A stretch of DNA of 64,000 nucleotides from Candidatus Obscuribacterales bacterium (GCA_019747875.1 JAIEQI010000086.1:62001-126000), one strand, 5' to 3'; positions 7,903-17,553 are shown, counted from the stretch's first letter. Numbers and translations: made by a program. The notes: generated by a model from the sequence alone, not told the origin.

Positions 7903-10047
7903 TTAACTTTTGCGCGGAGCTGCGGCTAACTTCTGGCGGTACTTGTTGATTTTGTCAACGTCTTTAGGTTGCACCTTTTCCAGTTCACTGAGCAGATTTT
8001 GGTATCGCGCTGCCATGTCATATTTGCTTCCTTCATCTTTCGCGTAATACTCAGTTGATCTTTCCTGCCAAAATAGTGCTTTCATAGGGGCTTTTGCTTC
8101 TCGAAAGGACTCCGCTAAGATATTGCAAGTGTTAGCAGCGCAGGCATTGCTTTCCTCCGCGTAGACGTTCTCATGTAATCGGAACTCTCTCTCAGCAAAA
8201 GCCGTGAACTTGTCTAATTCACCGATTCCAACCAACGAAGGTTTAATTGTCAGTTGAAGCAGCCGTTCTCTGGATTTTGCATTGAGGTTAGATAGTGAAT
8301 CAAACTCTTTCAATACAGGTGCGAGGAGTTTCAACGTTTCCTCCTTTTCTCCCGCAGCGGAACTTACAACGGCCTTCAATGATTGCGCCCAAATAGACCA
8401 GAGATCTACCTGTCCGGGGGTGACTGATGATTCGACATAACGCAAGGCCTGCTTGGCGCGGTCGAAGTCTCTTTCCTTCATAAAAAAATTGAATGCATAG
8501 GTTGTTACTTCCAGCGACTTGTTGGAAGATGCCCATTGCTTATTCGCTTGGGCTACCCGCGAGAGAATTTCCTGACGGCCAGCCGGGCTTGCTGTAAGTC
8601 TATAGAACATGTTGTTGCAGCTATTGGCAAATTCCGTCGCATTGTTGCTTTCCAATGCTAAATCGGCAGCTTTGTTAGACGCGCTGATCGCAATTTCATG
8701 AAGACTGTATTCATGATTTACATCGGAATCAGTCAAACTATTGGCGAGGCTCGCCTGGTCAGAATATGCCTTAATAAGTTCGACTCTATGAATCTTTTCC
8801 TTTTGCTCCAGCTGGCGAATCATGCTAGCCAGCAATCTAAATGCTTTGGACTTGTTTTCGTTGTTACCACTTTTGAGACTGTCTATCTTAGCAACCTGCC
8901 GGGTCAAGGAAATAGTGGTTTCTTGTTTTTGCTCTGGTGCTGCTTCACGGACATTTTGCCAATGTTTCAAACCAATAATGCCGCCGACTATAAGAACGAA
9001 TAGCACACTCATAACAACAACAATCTTGCCTTTTGATCTTGTAGTGGTATTCCCCTTTAAGGCTTTTCGCTCGATTAACGAACTATCGGCAAGTTGCGAT
9101 TGGGCAAGAGCTGTTGTTAGCAATTTTGAAAATTCACTTGCTGTTTGTGGGCGTTGATTTGGATCCTTCGCTAATGCGGACAAGACAACGCTGGCTAGTT
9201 CCCTGTCAATGCCGGCTCGTGCGCAGAACTCTTCTGTTGAAGGCGGCGACGAAAGCAAATGCATGCTCATTAATTCTAAAGTTGTAGCAGCAGCAAATGG
9301 AGGTTCACCCGCTAAGTACTGATACATCACGCAGGCAATCGAATAGAGATCTGACTTTCCATCGAGGACCTTGCTTGCACATTGCTCTGGGCTCATGTAT
9401 GCCGGCGTGCCAAGTAATGTGCCTGTTTTTGTCCGTTGTTGTTGCGTGCTTGCTTCGTCCAAAAATACCTTTGCCAGACCGAAATCTACTAACTTGGGAA
9501 CGATGCCATCTTCAGACTCTGTGACAAGGATGTTGCCCGGCTTGATATCACGATGAACAATTCCTTGTTCATGTGCATAATTCAGAGCGGACAGAAGTGG
9601 GATGAATATGCGCCGAAATCTTTCGAGCGAGGAACGCTCTGGTTTCTTCAATTCGTCAGATAACGTGATGGCTCCACCATATTCCATCACGAGGTAAGGA
9701 TCGCTAGCCTCGGACACACCAAAGGACAAGATTTTTATGATGTTGGGGTGATCCAGGCGGCTCGTCAGTTTTGCTTCCTGCTGAAAGCGTGTAAGCGCCG
9801 TAGTTTCCGCCAGTGTATTGCGTGACAAAATCTTTATTGCCACGTCACGGTCGAGCAGTTTCTGCCTACCCTTATACACAAATGAGAATGCACCGCGACC
9901 CAAGAGCGACTGAATCTCAACGTCTTCGATAAAGAGTTTCGCTGGGCTGTCGCCTCTCTCAACGCTGCCGCTAATGTATGTGGGCTTTGAAGGATCGCAC
10001 TGCTGCTCTGTCTCAGAGTGTAGTTCTTCAGCTGGCTCTTTGCTCAT
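7903..10047 (-). CDS. Membrane Ser/Thr protein kinase with helical C-terminal region (kinase 2)
   Basis: A 714-residue Hanks-type kinase. After a 40-residue polar N terminus the kinase domain runs to about residue 315: loop GRGAFS (50-55), K72, E91, HRDIKPGN (165-172), DFG (188-190) and SPE (219-221). A single transmembrane helix lies at 342-361 (rich in V, I, L, G). The remaining 350 residues are helical with TPR-like spacing and probably lie outside the cytoplasm. Catalytic residues are intact. It is the second of five such kinases in the window. The gene is convergent with the response regulator; no operon partner is seen downstream. Confidence 0.9.
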   Translation of the reverse strand: MSKEPAEELHSETEQQCDPSKPTYISGSVERGDSPAKLFIEDVEIQSLLGRGAFSFVYKGRQKLLDRDVAIKILSRNTLAETTALTRFQQEAKLTSRLDHPNIIKILSFGVSEASDPYLVMEYGGAITLSDELKKPERSSLERFRRIFIPLLSALNYAHEQGIVHRDIKPGNILVTESEDGIVPKLVDFGLAKVFLDEASTQQQRTKTGTLLGTPAYMSPEQCASKVLDGKSDLYSIACVMYQYLAGEPPFAAATTLELMSMHLLSSPPSTEEFCARAGIDRELASVVLSALAKDPNQRPQTASEFSKLLTTALAQSQLADSSLIERKALKGNTTTRSKGKIVVVMSVLFVLIVGGIIGLKHWQNVREAAPEQKQETTISLTRQVAKIDSLKSGNNENKSKAFRLLASMIRQLEQKEKIHRVELIKAYSDQASLANSLTDSDVNHEYSLHEIAISASNKAADLALESNNATEFANSCNNMFYRLTASPAGRQEILSRVAQANKQWASSNKSLEVTTYAFNFFMKERDFDRAKQALRYVESSVTPGQVDLWSIWAQSLKAVVSSAAGEKEETLKLLAPVLKEFDSLSNLNAKSRERLLQLTIKPSLVGIGELDKFTAFAEREFRLHENVYAEESNACAANTCNILAESFREAKAPMKALFWQERSTEYYAKDEGSKYDMAARYQNLLSELEKVQPKDVDKINKYRQKLAAAPRKS

Positions 10048-10104
10048 GGATTCCCCCGCTCATGGAGGTTATACCCCACTTGCGTGAAAATCGTGACAGA
10101 TTGT

Positions 10105-10830
10105 TTAGTCTTTGCTTTCGGCTCCGCCGATATAGAGAAGCAGCATTTCATGCCAATATGGCCAGTCGTGAGCAAATCCGTCCCACTCACGGAAGGCATG
10201 CCAGCAGCCCTTATCCCAGAGAGCTTGGGAGAATCTGCGATTCTCTTCGATGGCTGGATCATCTTTTCCGATAGCGATGATCATGTCCATATTGCGGATT
10301 TGGTCAAGCTTCCCGTTGTCTTGCCCGCGGATGAATTCGAGCGGATTTCCTTGATAGATGACCTCGTCATCGTAGCCGGATGTCCATGCGCGAATGTCGT
10401 AGATTCCGCTCATAGCGATCATTCGATTAAAATGCTCGGGAAATCGGAGTGCGATGCTTGCCGCATGATAGGCTCCCATGCTGGCGCCCATCGCCATCGC
10501 ATATGCATTATCATTTTTCGATTTGGAAAATGGAATGACTTCATTGACGATGTAGTCGTGATATTGAAGATGGCGCAAACCTCTATCTCTAGGGGATGCA
10601 TGCCCGTTGTCCCAGCTTTCTGGATCTACGCTATCGACGCAGTAAACTTGGACCCAGCCATTTTCCAAGTGTCTTGAGAGGGTTTCGAACATCTTTCGGT
10701 TTTCCCAATCAAAGAACCGTCCCGACTGAGTCGGAAAAACAAATACTCTGGCGCCTGCATGTCCGAAGACAAGAAGTTCCATATCTCTGCCCAGGCTTTG
10801 GCTGTGCCATTTATGATATTCGCGGTTCAT
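10105..10830 (-). CDS. Alpha/beta-hydrolase, putative esterase
   Basis: A 241-residue alpha/beta-hydrolase of the putative esterase type (antigen 85/esterase D-like fold). The nucleophile elbow is GASMGAYHA. The likely acid lies in IAIGKDDPAIEENR and the catalytic histidine in GFAHDWPYWHEML, in the expected order Ser-Asp-His. No signal peptide is visible. The start at 10830 (MNREYHKWHSQS) is preferred because AAAGGGA lies 6 nt upstream; an in-frame ATG at 10920 has only a weak site. The substrate cannot be inferred. It lies downstream of the histidine kinase in the same direction, about 210 bp away. Confidence 0.8.
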   Translation of the reverse strand: MNREYHKWHSQSLGRDMELLVFGHAGARVFVFPTQSGRFFDWENRKMFETLSRHLENGWVQVYCVDSVDPESWDNGHASPRDRGLRHLQYHDYIVNEVIPFSKSKNDNAYAMAMGASMGAYHAASIALRFPEHFNRMIAMSGIYDIRAWTSGYDDEVIYQGNPLEFIRGQDNGKLDQIRNMDMIIAIGKDDPAIEENRRFSQALWDKGCWHAFREWDGFAHDWPYWHEMLLLYIGGAESKD

Positions 10831-10836
10831 TGCTAA

Positions 10837-10843
10837 TCCCTTT
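10837..10843 (-). promoter_or_regulatory. RBS supporting the esterase start at 10830
   Basis: On the minus strand AAAGGGA lies 6 nt upstream of the ATG at 10830, favouring this start over the upstream ATG at 10920. Confidence 0.55.
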
Positions 10844-11042
10844 GTTTCGCAGCTTGCTTCCATCAACGTTGTGCCGCTCGTCAGCGCTCTTGCAACGGCA
10901 CTCCTCAGTTCGGAGCCCATTTCTTCTATCCGTGCGGAGATTGTATCACGGGCTCAAGCCGCTTCTGGAGCGCTCTAGCCCGTATGCTAACTTTTCTTTC
11001 GGAGCCCATTCACTTATTGTCAACGCACGGTTCGCGGACATG

Positions 11043-12779
11043 TCAATCGATTTGGAGATTTCTTGCTTGACTTGGCAGCGTGAACCAGAAGCAGCTGCCT
11101 TGGCCGGCTTGGCTTTCAAAGCCAATCTTGCCAGCATGTGCATCGACTATCGCTTTGGAAATGGAAAGACCCAAGCCTGAGCCAGTCTGTTCTAGAGGGT
11201 TGTCAGGCTGGACTTGTTTGAAGCGTTGGAAAAGTGCTGAGGCTTTGTCGGCTGGTATTCCCCGCCCTCGATCCTGAACCGAAAACTTGATCCCGTCTGT
11301 CAGTTCCTCAACTGAAATAGAAACGACTGAATCCTCAGGCGAGAACTTTATGGCATTCGAGAGGAGGTTGATCAAGACCTGAGTTATCCTCGATTTGTCG
11401 GCCCAGCAAGCGGCTTCGGTTTCGGGACATTCGATTTTCAGCTTGCGAATTTCGGCATACGGTTTCATTGAGAAGACCGATGTTTCGATTATCTCAAGTG
11501 CGGCTATTTCGGCTTTGTCTAGTCTTAAATTTCCTGATTCGATACGTTCGAGATCCAGAAGGTCATTCACCAAGCGCATCAGTCTGCCGATCTCGGAATT
11601 AGCCAGTTTGCACATCTCCCGTCCGTCGTTGCCGAGATCGCCATAGCGGCCCCCTTGAAGAATGTTGATCGTGCCTGCAAGCGATGTAAGTGGTGCCTTG
11701 AGATCATGGTTGACCATCGCGATGAAGTGTTGGCGCATCCGTTCAATTTCGACGCGTTCTGTTATGTCGTTAACGACTATCAAGAATTTCTTTTTTCCAC
11801 CTAACGTGAAGGGGGTTCCTGTTAACTCCACCTCGATTGGCAGTGTTGTTGAAGTTGCCTGCACGTTCGCGTTGCCCTCTCCCGCCATTTGTGCACCTGA
11901 GATCAGTGATGTGCGAAGGGGGGCCGGTGTTAAATCCGTGTCTATCTTTTTGACGAATGCAAGTACGTCGTTTCGATCTCTTTCGATAAACAATTGTTCG
12001 AGCTGTTTTCCGAGTAGTTGCGTAGAAGCTCCACCGGTCATCTTCAAAAGAGCTGCATTCACAGTTTCAATTGCAGCAAATGAATTCGTGCAGACTATAC
12101 CTGATGGCATTGATTCTAGAGTTGTGCGAACTCGTTCCTCACTTTCTTGCAGCCGCAGCTGGGCAGCCTTGGCTTCGGTGATGTCGCGTACGATGCAGAA
12201 GAGACCGTCATCGCTAACGGACCACTGTGCCGTCCACAAGGCATCAATCCACTTCCCATTCTTGTGATGAATTTGATTTTCAACTACGAGTCTTTCGACG
12301 CTGTATTGAGAGCCCAACACTGATTCGAGGGTGCGCGCATCATTCTGATATCTGGTGATGTCTGATACCTTTGAGCCAATTAGCTCCTCGGCCTTGTAGC
12401 CCCAGGTCTTCTCGACGGTGGGATTTATGGAAACGAATTTGCAATTTACATCAATCACGCAAATAACGTCGGCGGCATGATCGAGAATCGCTTTCTCTCT
12501 AACTTTCGATTCCTTCAAACTTGCGGAAACTTCTTCCAATCGTTTCTCGACGCTGCTATTCGTCAAGGCGTTGATGCTGACTCTCGATTGAATCCAGCGG
12601 ACCAATCCGTAAATAGCTAAGAGATCTATGAGTGCCAGTGTAAGCAGCGAGGTTGCTCCCAGCATTTGGCCATAGGGCATGTAAGCAAAGGCCGCATTGG
12701 CGAACGCCAAAATTGCTGTCGGAACAAAGATCTCTAGCGTCTTTAAGTGGTCTGTTGAAGCATTCTTGCGCTCAGTCAT
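11043..12779 (-). CDS. Membrane sensor histidine kinase with two PAS domains
   Basis: A 578-residue sensor. Two transmembrane helices (about 16-35 and 41-63) have almost no external loop, so sensing is likely within the membrane or the cytoplasm. Two PAS domains follow (about 95-215 and 220-345), the first with ILDHAADVICVID and a PAC-like end. HisKA carries H358 in AMVNHDLKAPLTSL. HATPase has the N box (LLSNAIKFSP), G1 (DRGRGIP) and G2 (GSGLGLSI). The ATG overlaps the TGA of the preceding zinc-ribbon gene by one base (TGATG), so the two are translationally coupled. No response regulator is next to it; the one at 7.2 kb is only a candidate. Confidence 0.92.
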   Translation of the reverse strand: MTERKNASTDHLKTLEIFVPTAILAFANAAFAYMPYGQMLGATSLLTLALIDLLAIYGLVRWIQSRVSINALTNSSVEKRLEEVSASLKESKVREKAILDHAADVICVIDVNCKFVSINPTVEKTWGYKAEELIGSKVSDITRYQNDARTLESVLGSQYSVERLVVENQIHHKNGKWIDALWTAQWSVSDDGLFCIVRDITEAKAAQLRLQESEERVRTTLESMPSGIVCTNSFAAIETVNAALLKMTGGASTQLLGKQLEQLFIERDRNDVLAFVKKIDTDLTPAPLRTSLISGAQMAGEGNANVQATSTTLPIEVELTGTPFTLGGKKKFLIVVNDITERVEIERMRQHFIAMVNHDLKAPLTSLAGTINILQGGRYGDLGNDGREMCKLANSEIGRLMRLVNDLLDLERIESGNLRLDKAEIAALEIIETSVFSMKPYAEIRKLKIECPETEAACWADKSRITQVLINLLSNAIKFSPEDSVVSISVEELTDGIKFSVQDRGRGIPADKASALFQRFKQVQPDNPLEQTGSGLGLSISKAIVDAHAGKIGFESQAGQGSCFWFTLPSQARNLQID

Positions 12780-13165
12780 CAAACCGTTTTAGCTAATGCC
12801 GGTTCATTCTGTTCAAATCCCGGCGCGCCGGTATCTTGCCGGCTTCTAAGTTCTGAGGATGATTTTGCATCTACAGCAGCGACTCCTTGAGTAGTACCGG
12901 ATTCTTGAACTGCGCTGACGACTTTGGCTTCTTGTTTTTGAACAGGCTTGAGTGGACCGCTCTTGTTTCTTTCGAAATCCGCACCGCATGCATGGCAGTG
13001 ATAGCTTGTGACATAGGTCATCGATTTGCCATTTCCGCGCTGCTCCGTTTCCAAATGCTCAAGTTTTCTCTTATTGCATTTTGGACATTTGCTTTTCAAT
13101 AAAAATGGAAACATCGGTGTGATCATCACAAGGATCAAAACCAAAATCATAAAGCCGTCTTTCAT
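12779..13165 (-). CDS. Small membrane-anchored zinc-ribbon protein
   Basis: A 128-residue protein with an N-terminal hydrophobic helix (about 4-23), then a zinc ribbon with C27-x2-C30 and C57-x2-C60, then a polar Ser/Glu-rich tail. Residues about 104-119 (SELRSRQDTGAPGFEQ) are encoded by a copy of a dispersed DNA repeat that otherwise occurs in spacers, so the C terminus seems to have been altered by repeat insertion. GAGG lies just before the ATG. It is 9 bp after the TMTC-like gene and overlaps the histidine kinase start, forming a three-gene operon. Function is unknown; it could be an accessory of the sensor kinase. Confidence 0.75.
   Translation of the reverse strand: MKDGFMILVLILVMITPMFPFLLKSKCPKCNKRKLEHLETEQRGNGKSMTYVTSYHCHACGADFERNKSGPLKPVQKQEAKVVSAVQESGTTQGVAAVDAKSSSELRSRQDTGAPGFEQNEPALAKTV
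12811..12854 (+). repeat. Dispersed repeat, family A, inside a coding region
   Basis: A roughly 44-bp unit with the core CGCGCCGGTATCTTGCCGGC followed by TTCTaagTTCT. It closely matches units at 49948-49994 and 50171-50218 in the secY-rplO spacer. Here it is read in-frame through the end of the zinc-ribbon gene on the opposite strand. Confidence 0.8.
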
Positions 13166-13174
13166 AGGTCCTCT

Positions 13175-15640
13175 CTACTTTGGTGGGATCGTGATTGTAT
13201 CTTCGACGTCCTGTTCGGGCAGATCATACTTTGTAGCTATATCTGCATCAATTTTTACCGCATCTTCGCGATATTTCTTCCATTCGGCTACATTTCCTTT
13301 GCGTTTGTATAGCCGCGACATTAAGTATAACGCCCGAGCATTCTGTGGCTCTTGGCTAATCAGTTGTTTGAGAATTTGTTCAGCATCGGACTCCCTTTTG
13401 CTGACGATTGCAGTTCTGGCCAGCAGAAGTTTTGACTCTGGGCTCGGGTAGTGCCTGTCGAAGTTGAGGGCAGCCTCGTAAGCTCCATCGTAAGCTTTGA
13501 GCGCGAGAGCGGCGCGAACCAAAGGTTCCCAGGCTTGGGTCTGCGACGGATCGTCTTTCAAAATGGCTTGCAAATAGTTGAGCGCCAGTTCATATTTCTT
13601 TTCTTCGACTGCCGCAAAACCGACAAGATATAGCAGCCTTGGATCCTGCGGAATAATTTTGTCTACTTGCTGGAGCATCAGGTTTGCCATCTCCAGTTTT
13701 CTTTCTTTGATCAGGCATTTGACTTGTCCCAGCATGCATTCAAGCAGTATTGCCCTTGGAAGGTTTTGTGATTGCGCAAGCTTAAAGGCTGCTGAATAGT
13801 TCACGAAAGCGCGCTCCGGATTGTTTTTGGCCAGGTCTAGTTGTGCTTGCGCCACTTGTGGCATGACCTGCTTGGGACCGTATGCGCGGGCAAGAAGTAC
13901 GTGCTTTTCGGCAAGATCTGGCTGCATTCGGTGCAAGTATTCAGTTGAAATCATCGCGTGCGCAAGGGCGCTCTTGGGGCGCACATCGAGAGCTGATTTC
14001 CAAAGCAAGAAGTTTGAACTCCACTCAAAGTTCCGCCAAAATGTAAGCGTACAGAAGAGTAAGAGGATAGCAGTGAAGGCAAAGAATGCGTGGCGTTGAT
14101 GCTTTTGGGACAGCCATACAAGCCCGTATGACATGAAGATAGCGGCGCCGGTCAGCGGTAAGTAGGCTACCCAGTCTGCTACTGTGTCCCTTTGCAGAAT
14201 AAATCCATGTGTGATGAAGCCGGTGAAGAGAAGCATGCTTGCCAGACCGAGAACTGGTTGATTGCGTAGTCTCAAAAGAACAACAATCAGCGCTGCCAGC
14301 CCCACCACAGCAGCGATGAAAAATGGATCGGACGCGGAGCTGGCGATGGCGAGCGGTGGATCAATTGATAATCCGATAGGGGCGATGAAACAACGCAAGT
14401 AATAAAAGATGAATGCTTTTACTTGAGACAGTGCATAAGGAAGCGATTCGAGAGGTTGCGTGTAGTAGTTGATTGCATTTGTCGCTTTGTATCCGAGCAT
14501 TCCGGATGCCGGCAATGCAATTGTGAATAGAGCGCAAAGTGCAAGAACAATGGGATGCTCTTTGAACGTCTCTTTCGCTTGCGATAGCGGTCTCTTCATT
14601 AACAGTAGCGAGAATGCCGCCACCGCGGGCAGTGATATCATTTCGGGATTGGACCAGACGGACATCGCCCCCGTACACAGAGCCCCGAATAAGAAGCAGG
14701 CTCGTGCAATCGGGTGCTTGAGAAGGCATCCGAGAATGAAAAAGTTGAGGCTCAGAAAATAGTTATTGACTCCGAGCAAAACTGGCCTGGCCGATAGATA
14801 GCTAACAACTTGGGATGTGAACGGGTGGCAGGCAAAGATGGCCGCCGCGGCAGCCGCTAAGTGATAGGGATTCAAACTTAGCCGTTTCTGGAAATGCAGG
14901 TATCGAGAGAGCGTCAGTATGAAGATAAAGACAAGACCACATGTGAATGCATGCCAGAAAACATCGACCGTGTGATACCACATCAATTCGGTTTTGTATT
15001 CGCCGAAGTCCCCCACAAAAGACGCGTTCACCCATGGCTGCATCAGCGGGCGCGAAATCATGTCGCGCACTATGTCATTGGAGACCTGCTGTATCAGAAA
15101 TTTGTTGAATAGAAAATCCAACCGAAAGCGATCGTTGAGAACCATGCCTCCGTTGATGCTAAATATGTGTACTACCAAGCCGAACATCATGAGGCCGATG
15201 AGCCCGATGATTGTGAATTTCCAATCCAGCTCGGGGCCTTCCTTCTTCTTTTCGCTTTGTCTTTTGCGCGTCTGACTAATCGGTTTGGCCGCAGCGCGGT
15301 CTTGATCGTCATCTTCTGAGTAATACTCAGCGTCTGCTTTTTTCGCCTTTGGTTTTGTGCTTTCTTTTGCCGAAGCAATGCTTGGGGCTTGTGTTGTAGT
15401 GGTTCTCTTCAGCTTGCCGAGGTTGTACTCTTTTTTGCTAGTAGTTTTTTTGTCCGTTTTTGCCTTTTGGCTCTTTGAACTTTCCTCTGACGATTCTACT
15501 TTAGCTTCTGGCGAGCCAGCTGATTCTGGGACGGCTTCGGGAGCGCTAGGGGGAGCTGAGCCCTCTTCAGCCACTTTTTTTGAACTGAGATCTTCTGATG
15601 GTTGATCGCTTGCCGGCTTCTCGTTTTCGTCGTCTGCCAT
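13175..15640 (-). CDS. TMTC-like polytopic membrane protein with C-terminal TPRs
   Basis: An 821-residue protein in three parts. Residues 1-145 are a charged, low-complexity cytoplasmic-type tail rich in Lys, Ser and Glu. Residues about 147-540 form a polytopic membrane domain with the HPFTSQVVSYLSARPVLLGV segment typical of TMTC/GT-C-like proteins (compare HPVHTEAVAYISGRADLL). Residues about 545-810 form consecutive TPRs. Family members are linked to O-mannosylation in eukaryotes; in bacteria they are usually annotated only as TPR membrane proteins, so glycosyl transfer is an inference. It is the first gene of the operon leading to the zinc-ribbon protein and the sensor kinase. Confidence 0.8.
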   Translation of the reverse strand: MADDENEKPASDQPSEDLSSKKVAEEGSAPPSAPEAVPESAGSPEAKVESSEESSKSQKAKTDKKTTSKKEYNLGKLKRTTTTQAPSIASAKESTKPKAKKADAEYYSEDDDQDRAAAKPISQTRKRQSEKKKEGPELDWKFTIIGLIGLMMFGLVVHIFSINGGMVLNDRFRLDFLFNKFLIQQVSNDIVRDMISRPLMQPWVNASFVGDFGEYKTELMWYHTVDVFWHAFTCGLVFIFILTLSRYLHFQKRLSLNPYHLAAAAAAIFACHPFTSQVVSYLSARPVLLGVNNYFLSLNFFILGCLLKHPIARACFLFGALCTGAMSVWSNPEMISLPAVAAFSLLLMKRPLSQAKETFKEHPIVLALCALFTIALPASGMLGYKATNAINYYTQPLESLPYALSQVKAFIFYYLRCFIAPIGLSIDPPLAIASSASDPFFIAAVVGLAALIVVLLRLRNQPVLGLASMLLFTGFITHGFILQRDTVADWVAYLPLTGAAIFMSYGLVWLSQKHQRHAFFAFTAILLLFCTLTFWRNFEWSSNFLLWKSALDVRPKSALAHAMISTEYLHRMQPDLAEKHVLLARAYGPKQVMPQVAQAQLDLAKNNPERAFVNYSAAFKLAQSQNLPRAILLECMLGQVKCLIKERKLEMANLMLQQVDKIIPQDPRLLYLVGFAAVEEKKYELALNYLQAILKDDPSQTQAWEPLVRAALALKAYDGAYEAALNFDRHYPSPESKLLLARTAIVSKRESDAEQILKQLISQEPQNARALYLMSRLYKRKGNVAEWKKYREDAVKIDADIATKYDLPEQDVEDTITIPPK

Positions 15641-16143
15641 GAAAAAATTTATTCCTATATAGATGGAAGAGAATTCCGAAGCGATGAGAGCAATCAGCGC
15701 CTATGTGGGAACAGATTGGCTTTTGGACCCGTGTAGATCTTAAACCTCAGCGCGATCATTTCCAACACAACTGTTAGGGGGTTAGCATCCTGCCCGTGAG
15801 CTTCAGCCTTCTGAGCGCCCCTTCGTGAAATAATTTCTGTTTCAGCTTGGACTGGGATCTTTCTAACTGCCGATAAAGGAGCAATCCATGCGGTACTTCT
15901 TGGCAGGCAAAAAATAGCAAAGTTCGGGAACCTTAGTTTTGCGTCGGCGTCTGTAGGCATTAGTTAGCGGGCTTCGCGTATATCATTCGTGTATTCTTTT
16001 GGCTGCATGGCGCACCGCCCCTGGTGAATATTGTGTAACTGCAAATTTTCACCTAAACTGTAAAAGGCTTCCCCCACCAACAGTATGCGCCCCATTCGAA
16101 ACCGAAAAGCGTCTTACTCATCCAAACTACAGGAAGAAAAACA
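15641..16143. other. 503-bp spacer between divergent genes
   Basis: Lies between the minus-strand TMTC-like gene and the plus-strand glycine-zipper gene, so it should hold both promoters, but none could be assigned with confidence. A segment near 15785-15825 (GCATCCTGCCCGTGAGCTTC) resembles the core of the family A dispersed repeat. A minus-strand frame at 15694-15960 passes through it but lacks a ribosome-binding site. Confidence 0.5.
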
Positions 16144-16605
16144 ATGTATCTTCTGAACAAATATAATGCTCTAGCACTTACCATGTGTGCGCTGCTTGGC
16201 GCAATGCCAGCTTGTTTTGCCGAATCCTATCAGGGTTCTGTCACAAAAACCAAAGTGCAATCGGGTACCTACCTACAACGTCATCCGGTTGTAAAAAGAA
16301 CCGCTATTGGTGCCGGCGTTGGCGCCGGTGCTGGTGCTCTAACCGGTTTGGTTACTGGGAAAGGCGCACTCAGAGGCGCTCTAATCGGTACTGGTACTGG
16401 TGCCGGCGTTGGTCTGATTCGCTCAAGCAAGACTCTCAAGAGACATCCAGTAGCTAAGCATGTCGCCACCGGGACTGCAGTCGGACTGGGCTTGGGATTG
16501 GCTGCCAACCGTGGGCATGGTACCGGTAAACGCGTAGCCGCCACAACTGGAATTGGAGCTGCCATCGGTCTTGGCACCGGACTGCTTCGCGACGAGTTCA
16601 GATAG
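16144..16605 (+). CDS. Secreted glycine-zipper protein
   Basis: A 153-residue protein with an N-terminal signal peptide (about 1-26, ending MPACFA before ESYQGS). It then has long Gly/Ala-rich stretches with the G-x3-G spacing of glycine-zipper proteins (AIGAGVGAGAGALTGLVTGK and two more such segments), separated by two RHPV motifs (QRHPVVK and KRHPVAK). This indicates an internal duplication. Such proteins insert into or associate with the outer membrane or envelope. AGGAAG lies 7 nt upstream of the ATG. A hairpin with a T run follows the gene, so it appears monocistronic. Confidence 0.8.
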   Translation: MYLLNKYNALALTMCALLGAMPACFAESYQGSVTKTKVQSGTYLQRHPVVKRTAIGAGVGAGAGALTGLVTGKGALRGALIGTGTGAGVGLIRSSKTLKRHPVAKHVATGTAVGLGLGLAANRGHGTGKRVAATTGIGAAIGLGTGLLRDEFR

Positions 16606-16663
16606 ATTTCAACACGGGATTCCGACTCGATTAAACACGAGTCACTGAATCTATGAAATGCAA

Positions 16664-16691
16664 GCGAGCCGGCTTTCCGACTCGCTTTTTT
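16664..16691 (+). terminator. Intrinsic terminator after the glycine-zipper gene
   Basis: GCGAG (16664-16668) pairs with CTCGC (16681-16685), extended inward by CGG/CCG across one mismatch, followed by six T. A second hairpin (GACTCG 16624-16629 with CGAGTC 16638-16643) lies just upstream without a T run. Confidence 0.8.
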
Positions 16692-16786
16692 CTCGGGGTC
16701 AATGCCGCTACATGTCGCTGACTGGATCGAATGACAAGAAGGTAGTATTAATGCTGCGATGATGTCCGCCAGGAGAGCAAATCCCT

Positions 16787-17545
16787 ATGAACCAAAGTGA
16801 AGGAAGTCTACAAGCGCCTCTTTATTCCTGGAGTCCGGATGGCGATCTTGCAGCTAATTTCGCAATCTATAATCTTCGTGAGAATTTGCTGGCCTGGGTC
16901 AATCACGAAGGACGCATTCACTGCGAAACCCTGATGAGCGTGATTGGTTCTCTGGCTGGATTCTCTGCTCTCAATGCCGTTCTTGAAGAGTACGTCAAGA
17001 AACCGAAAACGATTCCAGAGAATGGCCTGGTTCATGTTGATACCAGCTCGGGAGAGAAGTTTTACTTTGGTGATCTGTTGAATGCGTACATAGTGCCGCA
17101 ACCCGGGGGCACTCAGCACACACTTTGGGCATACGTCGCCGGTGCTTTGATTGGCGCTGGTGTGGATCCCCAAGATTTGCCCGATGTGAATGAGATGTTC
17201 AGTAAAGCCGCTGCGACCGTTGGGTCCGCCGAGTATGGGGTCTTATCAGTTCCAGAGGCTCATCAACCACATCTTTCACCGAAAGCGGCCCTCGAGTTAT
17301 TTTGGATGCCGACAGTCGGAATCCTAACCCATAAAAAAGACTTTGGCGGCATGCGCAGCCATCTGGAGCCGGAGTATTGGCCCATTATTATCGCCATCGT
17401 TGCGCACACTTTTCTCGGGCAAACCAAAGAAATAATCGATCCGCTCATTGCAGGACGAATTGTTGTTGAGTCAGCAATATTCGCTTCGAAATATGATGCT
17501 GCTCAGATCTCGTTTAGGCAAGCCGAGCTTCACTTTGCAGAGTAA
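16787..17545 (+). CDS. Conserved-looking hypothetical protein
   Basis: I do not recognise a family. The 252-residue protein has balanced composition, no signal peptide and no clear transmembrane helix. A mildly hydrophobic helix (WPIIIAIVAHTFLG) near residue 205 looks like a buried core helix. An AGGAG site about 12 nt before the ATG supports translation. The next gene (DUF3370) starts 22 bp downstream in the same direction, so the two are probably co-transcribed. Confidence 0.7.
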   Translation: MNQSEGSLQAPLYSWSPDGDLAANFAIYNLRENLLAWVNHEGRIHCETLMSVIGSLAGFSALNAVLEEYVKKPKTIPENGLVHVDTSSGEKFYFGDLLNAYIVPQPGGTQHTLWAYVAGALIGAGVDPQDLPDVNEMFSKAAATVGSAEYGVLSVPEAHQPHLSPKAALELFWMPTVGILTHKKDFGGMRSHLEPEYWPIIIAIVAHTFLGQTKEIIDPLIAGRIVVESAIFASKYDAAQISFRQAELHFAE

Positions 17546-17553
17546 GTATGAGT

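Noticed and set aside
15694..15960. 88-codon minus-strand frame upstream of the TMTC-like gene
   Set aside because: No Shine-Dalgarno site, no recognisable family, and part of it coincides with a repeat-like segment. It may still be a small gene, but support is too weak.
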